Shown one piece after another: positions 61,291 to 64,000 of a stretch of DNA of 64,000 nt (the stretch's first letter is position 1; the number at the start of each line of letters is the position of its first letter). Below the pieces are notes generated by a model that had not been told where the DNA came from, searched no databases, and was given only the letters and a program-made list of their open reading frames with translations. The stretch covers positions 19,795-83,794 of the forward strand of contig JBLHLC010000017.1 in the NCBI GenBank assembly GCA_047619685.1. The letters run 5' to 3'. This DNA is from JABDJZ01 sp047619685 (lineage in GTDB: Bacteria > Bacteroidota > Rhodothermia > Rhodothermales > UBA10348). Both the position numbers and the translations under genes were made by a program.

Positions 61291-62592
61291 ATGCCTCTAT
61301 TAGCGATCGTAGGCCGACCCAACGTCGGCAAGTCCACCTTTTTCAATCGACTCACGGAGAGCCGCGACTCGATCGTGGATGACCTTCCGGGCATCACGCG
61401 CGACCGCGTCTATGGACACTGTGAGTGGGGTGGGCGCGAGTTTTCGGTGGTGGACACCGGTGGTTTTGTTGCCAACTCCGAGGATCGGTTCGAAGCCGCC
61501 ATCCGGGAGCAAGTCGCCATTGCGATAGACGAAGCGGATGCCATTGTGTTTGTCGTGGACGTGACCGTCGGGGTCACGGACCTGGATCAGGACGTAGCCA
61601 CCTTGCTGCGGAAAGCAGACGTGCCGGTCATTGTTCTGGCCAACAAGGCCGACAACGAGGAGCGTAGTTGGGGGGCCTCCGAGTTCTACGAGATGGGCCT
61701 GGGGGAGGTCTACGGCGCGAGTTCCATCAACGGGATGGGAACAGGCGATCTTCTGGATGCCATCGTGGCGGTTCTGCCGCCAGGCGCCCCTCGCGTGGAC
61801 AACCGTCTACGGGTAGCCGTGATCGGCCGCCCGAATGTGGGAAAGTCTTCGTTGACCAACGCGTGGCTGGGCACAGAGCGCTCCATCGTGACCGAAATCA
61901 GTGGCACGACGCGCGATGCCGTTGATGCCGTGTTGAAGTATCACGGACAGGAAATTCTCCTGGTGGACACGGCTGGGCTTCGCAAGCGCACCAAGGTTAC
62001 CCAGAATGTGGAGTTCTATGCGCACCTCCGGACGGAGCGTGCCATTGAGTCCTGCGACATCGCTGTTCTCCTTCTTGACTCGGTTGAGGGCCTGGAATCT
62101 CAGGACATCAGAGTTCTGAAGCTGGCAGAGAACCTCCGCAAGGGACTCGTGATCGGTCTGAACAAGTGGGACCTGGTCGAAAAGAAGGAGACGAACTCGG
62201 TCCGGGACTACGAGGCCAAGATCAGGGACCGCCTGAAGACGCTGGACTTCGTGCCCATCGTCACGTTTTCGGCGTTGACGGGCCAGCGCACTGGCAAACT
62301 CCTGGAGACGGTTCTCGGCGTGAATGAGCGCCTGCACAAGCGCATCGCTACGAGCCAGCTCAATGAGACCATGCTCCCGCTCATAGAGAAGCATCTGCCT
62401 CCGATGTACCGGGATCGGCGCGTCAAGATCAAGTACGTGACCCAGACCAAGGAGAATCCGCCGGTCTTTGTGTTCTTCTGCAACTACGCGAAGGGCATCA
62501 AGGAGCCGTATCGCAGGTACCTGGAGAACCGGCTGAGGGAGTCCTATGACTTCGAGGGCGTCCCCATCGTGATCTCGTTTCGCCAGAAATAG
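61291..62592 (+). CDS. der: GTPase Der (EngA)
   Basis: Essential ribosome-assembly factor with two tandem GTPase domains and a KH-like C-terminus. 433 residues from ATG 61291; the longer open frame upstream overlaps the EcsC gene. Domain 1: VGRPNVGKSTFFNRL, DTGGF, NKAD. Domain 2: IGRPNVGKSSLTNAW, DTAGLRKR, NKWD. The KH-like end has KIKYVTQTKENPPVFVFFCN. A strong terminator follows 10 bp later. Confidence 0.97.
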   Translation: MPLLAIVGRPNVGKSTFFNRLTESRDSIVDDLPGITRDRVYGHCEWGGREFSVVDTGGFVANSEDRFEAAIREQVAIAIDEADAIVFVVDVTVGVTDLDQDVATLLRKADVPVIVLANKADNEERSWGASEFYEMGLGEVYGASSINGMGTGDLLDAIVAVLPPGAPRVDNRLRVAVIGRPNVGKSSLTNAWLGTERSIVTEISGTTRDAVDAVLKYHGQEILLVDTAGLRKRTKVTQNVEFYAHLRTERAIESCDIAVLLLDSVEGLESQDIRVLKLAENLRKGLVIGLNKWDLVEKKETNSVRDYEAKIRDRLKTLDFVPIVTFSALTGQRTGKLLETVLGVNERLHKRIATSQLNETMLPLIEKHLPPMYRDRRVKIKYVTQTKENPPVFVFFCNYAKGIKEPYRRYLENRLRESYDFEGVPIVISFRQK

Positions 62593-62602
62593 CAGACATG
62601 CG

Positions 62603-62634
62603 AAAGGCCCGCCCTCATCAGAAGGCGGGCCTTT
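62603..62634 (+). terminator. Rho-independent terminator after der
   Basis: Perfect 11-bp stem (62603-62613 with 62624-62634; AAAGGCCCGCC against its complement) and a 10-nt loop; the plus strand ends CCTTTCTCC. The A-run on one side and T-run on the other mean it could also work on the minus strand. It separates der from nuoI. Confidence 0.9.
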
Positions 62635-62747
62635 CTCCAAGGTGGCGAACTATCAAGCCCGTTTGAAATCGGATTGGACGGGCGCGCCCGCGCGAACCCG
62701 TTGAGAATCTGCCGTACATTGCATGCTAACGAATCCAAGAAGTCCCG

Positions 62748-63362
62748 ATGGGCGGCACCCCGGTCAATACCGCAAAAAAGAACGAGCGAACGCTCAACAT
62801 CTGGGAGCGGATGTACCTCCCGGAGGTCCTGAAGGGACTTGCCTATTCCGCGCGGAGGATGAAGGATCCGGTGTACACCTTCCAGTACCCAGAAGAGCAG
62901 TGGTATCCACCGGATGCCTATCGAGGACGGCCAGTTCTGGTAGAGGAGGAAGGCAAACCTCGCTGCGTGTCCTGCAACCTGTGTGCCCGTGCCTGTCCGC
63001 CGATGGCGATCTCCATGAAGTCCCATGAGATTGAGGGCCCCAAGGAGCGCGAGCCGGAGTGGTTTGAGATCAATATGCTCCGCTGCATCTACTGCGGCTT
63101 TTGCGAAGAGGTGTGTCCTGAGGAAGCCATCGTGATGTCCAAGGAGTACGACCTCACCTTTCAGGATCGCGACGAGGCCATCTTCGGTCTGGAACGTCTT
63201 CTTGTGCCTAAGGAACGACTAAAGGATCGGCTGGATTGGCTGGCGGCGCAGTGCAACCCTCAGTTTGGGGAAGACGCCTGGGACCACCAGCCAGAGAACA
63301 ACAAGCATAGTCTGCAAAACCGGCCGTTCCTGAAGGCGCTGGCTGCGGGGAAGGGCCACTAG
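62748..63362 (+). CDS. nuoI: NADH-quinone oxidoreductase subunit I
   Basis: Iron-sulfur subunit of respiratory complex I, carrying clusters N6a and N6b. 204 residues with two CxxCxxCxxxCP motifs: Cys73, 76, 79, 83 (CVSCNLCARACP) and Cys113, 116, 119, 123 (CIYCGFCEEVCP). The N-terminal amphipathic part and GRPVLVEEEGKPRCV match the family. The other nuo genes are not in the window on either side, so nuoI here is detached or at the edge of a split cluster. ATG 62748 gives a normal length. Confidence 0.95.
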   Translation: MGGTPVNTAKKNERTLNIWERMYLPEVLKGLAYSARRMKDPVYTFQYPEEQWYPPDAYRGRPVLVEEEGKPRCVSCNLCARACPPMAISMKSHEIEGPKEREPEWFEINMLRCIYCGFCEEVCPEEAIVMSKEYDLTFQDRDEAIFGLERLLVPKERLKDRLDWLAAQCNPQFGEDAWDHQPENNKHSLQNRPFLKALAAGKGH

Positions 63363-63390
63363 TCTGGCACTTCACCCGATTCTTGAGCAG

Positions 63391-63777
63391 ATGGCCTACC
63401 TGTGTGACGAATTGGAGGCCCAGAAGGCCGTTATTACGCTGGTTCCAGAGGTTATCTGGGATGCGAAACCGCCCGGTGATTCTCTGTCTCTCCGCGAGAT
63501 GTACCAGCGGATGTTGCAGCGGGAGTGCACCGACTTTCCAGAATCCATTGGCCGTCAGGGGAGTCCGGTCTCTCCCGAGGCCGAGCCGATCATGTTGCTG
63601 GAGCAAATAGCCGTCCGGCGCGCCGCCAACGTAGAGACAGTCCAAAAAATGGACACCGGGGCAGAGCTGTTGAAGACCTGCCATCGCCTGATCCAGGCGG
63701 ATACCGACTCCCTGCGTGAGGTCGGCATCAGGCTGAACGAAACGAGTATGGGTACGCCCCGGACTTCGAGACTCTAG
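63391..63777 (+). CDS. Small protein of unknown function
   Basis: 128 residues from ATG 63391. The frame is also open upstream to 63361, so a CTG at 63364 (LALHPILEQM) could be the true start. The protein is helical and soluble-looking, for example DELEAQKAVITLVPEVIWDA, SLSLREMYQRMLQRE and LLKTCHRLIQADTDSLREV. The layout loosely recalls DinB-like four-helix bundles, but no metal-binding pattern is convincing. It follows nuoI by 28 bp and may share its transcript. Function unknown. Confidence 0.6.
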   Translation: MAYLCDELEAQKAVITLVPEVIWDAKPPGDSLSLREMYQRMLQRECTDFPESIGRQGSPVSPEAEPIMLLEQIAVRRAANVETVQKMDTGAELLKTCHRLIQADTDSLREVGIRLNETSMGTPRTSRL

Positions 63778-63891
63778 ATCCAGTCCATCCGCACTGTCTA
63801 GCCAGCCACCCGAGAACCCTGGTCAGTGACGTTCCTGCTGGGTACAGCAGGGCGCCTTTGATGGTTCTGAGAACTGCCATCAGCGTCATAG

Positions 63892-64000
63892 TCACGGGCC
63901 GTTCTCGCCGGTCGCATCGGTGATGACCACGCCATTGGCTGTCACCTCAAGCGCCTGCAATTTCAGTGATTCGAGGGTCATCGTCTCAATGGGGATCTGA
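63892..64000 (-). CDS. C-terminal end of an unidentified gene, partial
   Basis: At the right edge a minus-strand frame is open from base 63999 to a TGA at 63892-63894 and reads IPIETMTLESLKLQALEVTA followed by NGVVITDATGENGP. The regular polar-hydrophobic alternation looks like real beta-rich coding sequence, but only 35 codons are visible. The 110 bp between it and the 128-residue gene hold nothing recognisable. Confidence 0.35.
   Translation of the reverse strand, partial: QIPIETMTLESLKLQALEVTANGVVITDATGENGP

Overview
The window looks like chromosomal DNA of a Bacteroidota/Rhodothermota-type bacterium, most like Rhodothermales. The signs are a high-GC genome, several very large secreted proteins ending in a type IX secretion (T9SS) sorting-type domain (core motif NPFNPxTT, then LGRxV and LPSGxY), a short primary sigma factor without region 1.1, a long-form alanine dehydrogenase, lipoproteins of the SbsA-arm type, and few clear Shine-Dalgarno sites. 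No rRNA, tRNA, CRISPR array, intact transposon or prophage was seen. The family names below come from reading the translations; no search was run.

Layout. 1-5405 (minus): VanZ-like fragment, NAD(P)HX repair enzyme, two envelope proteins, glutamate dehydrogenase. 5548-9827 (plus): rRNA/tRNA methyltransferase, alanine dehydrogenase, dipeptidase E, YceH, and an internally deleted amidohydrolase. 9829-14693: histidine-utilisation genes hutU-hutH-hutI plus a one-domain asparaginase. 14695-20241: secreted metalloprotease, ftsX, cyclase-family lipoprotein (minus), and an ATP-grasp ligase overlapping a lysine-2,3-aminomutase-like radical SAM enzyme. 20245-36345 (minus): about 16 kb of four giant surface proteins built from DUF11, SdrD_B and a shared beta-propeller-like module. 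Between two of them lies a broken SdrD_B gene fused to the 3' end of a group II intron. 36869-45176: GAF/GGDEF-like membrane protein, phosphopentomutase, two EutN/CcmL microcompartment vertex proteins, pcm, cdaA, folP, a GH3-family enzyme and the primary sigma factor. 45177-45601: inverted repeat and a 49-bp tandem repeat. 45602-49567: Ycf48-like lipoprotein, TPR lipoprotein and nitrilase. 49638-54211 (minus): an MscS channel with a lipobox translationally coupled to an unrecognised 1101-residue P-loop protein. 54264-63777: small membrane protein, NFACT/RqcH-like protein, amidase, uppP, sigma-54 response regulator, EcsC, der, nuoI and a small unknown.

How genes work together. Glutamate dehydrogenase, alanine dehydrogenase, dipeptidase E, hutUHI, the asparaginase-like protein and the metalloprotease fit a cell that lives on peptides and amino acids. 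The surface-protein cluster suggests attachment or S-layer-like structures exported by T9SS. The best candidates for undescribed biology are the lipobox MscS/P-loop pair (49638-54211), the ATP-grasp/KamA-like pair (18047-20241), the orphan EutN pair next to deoB, and the recurring surface propeller module.
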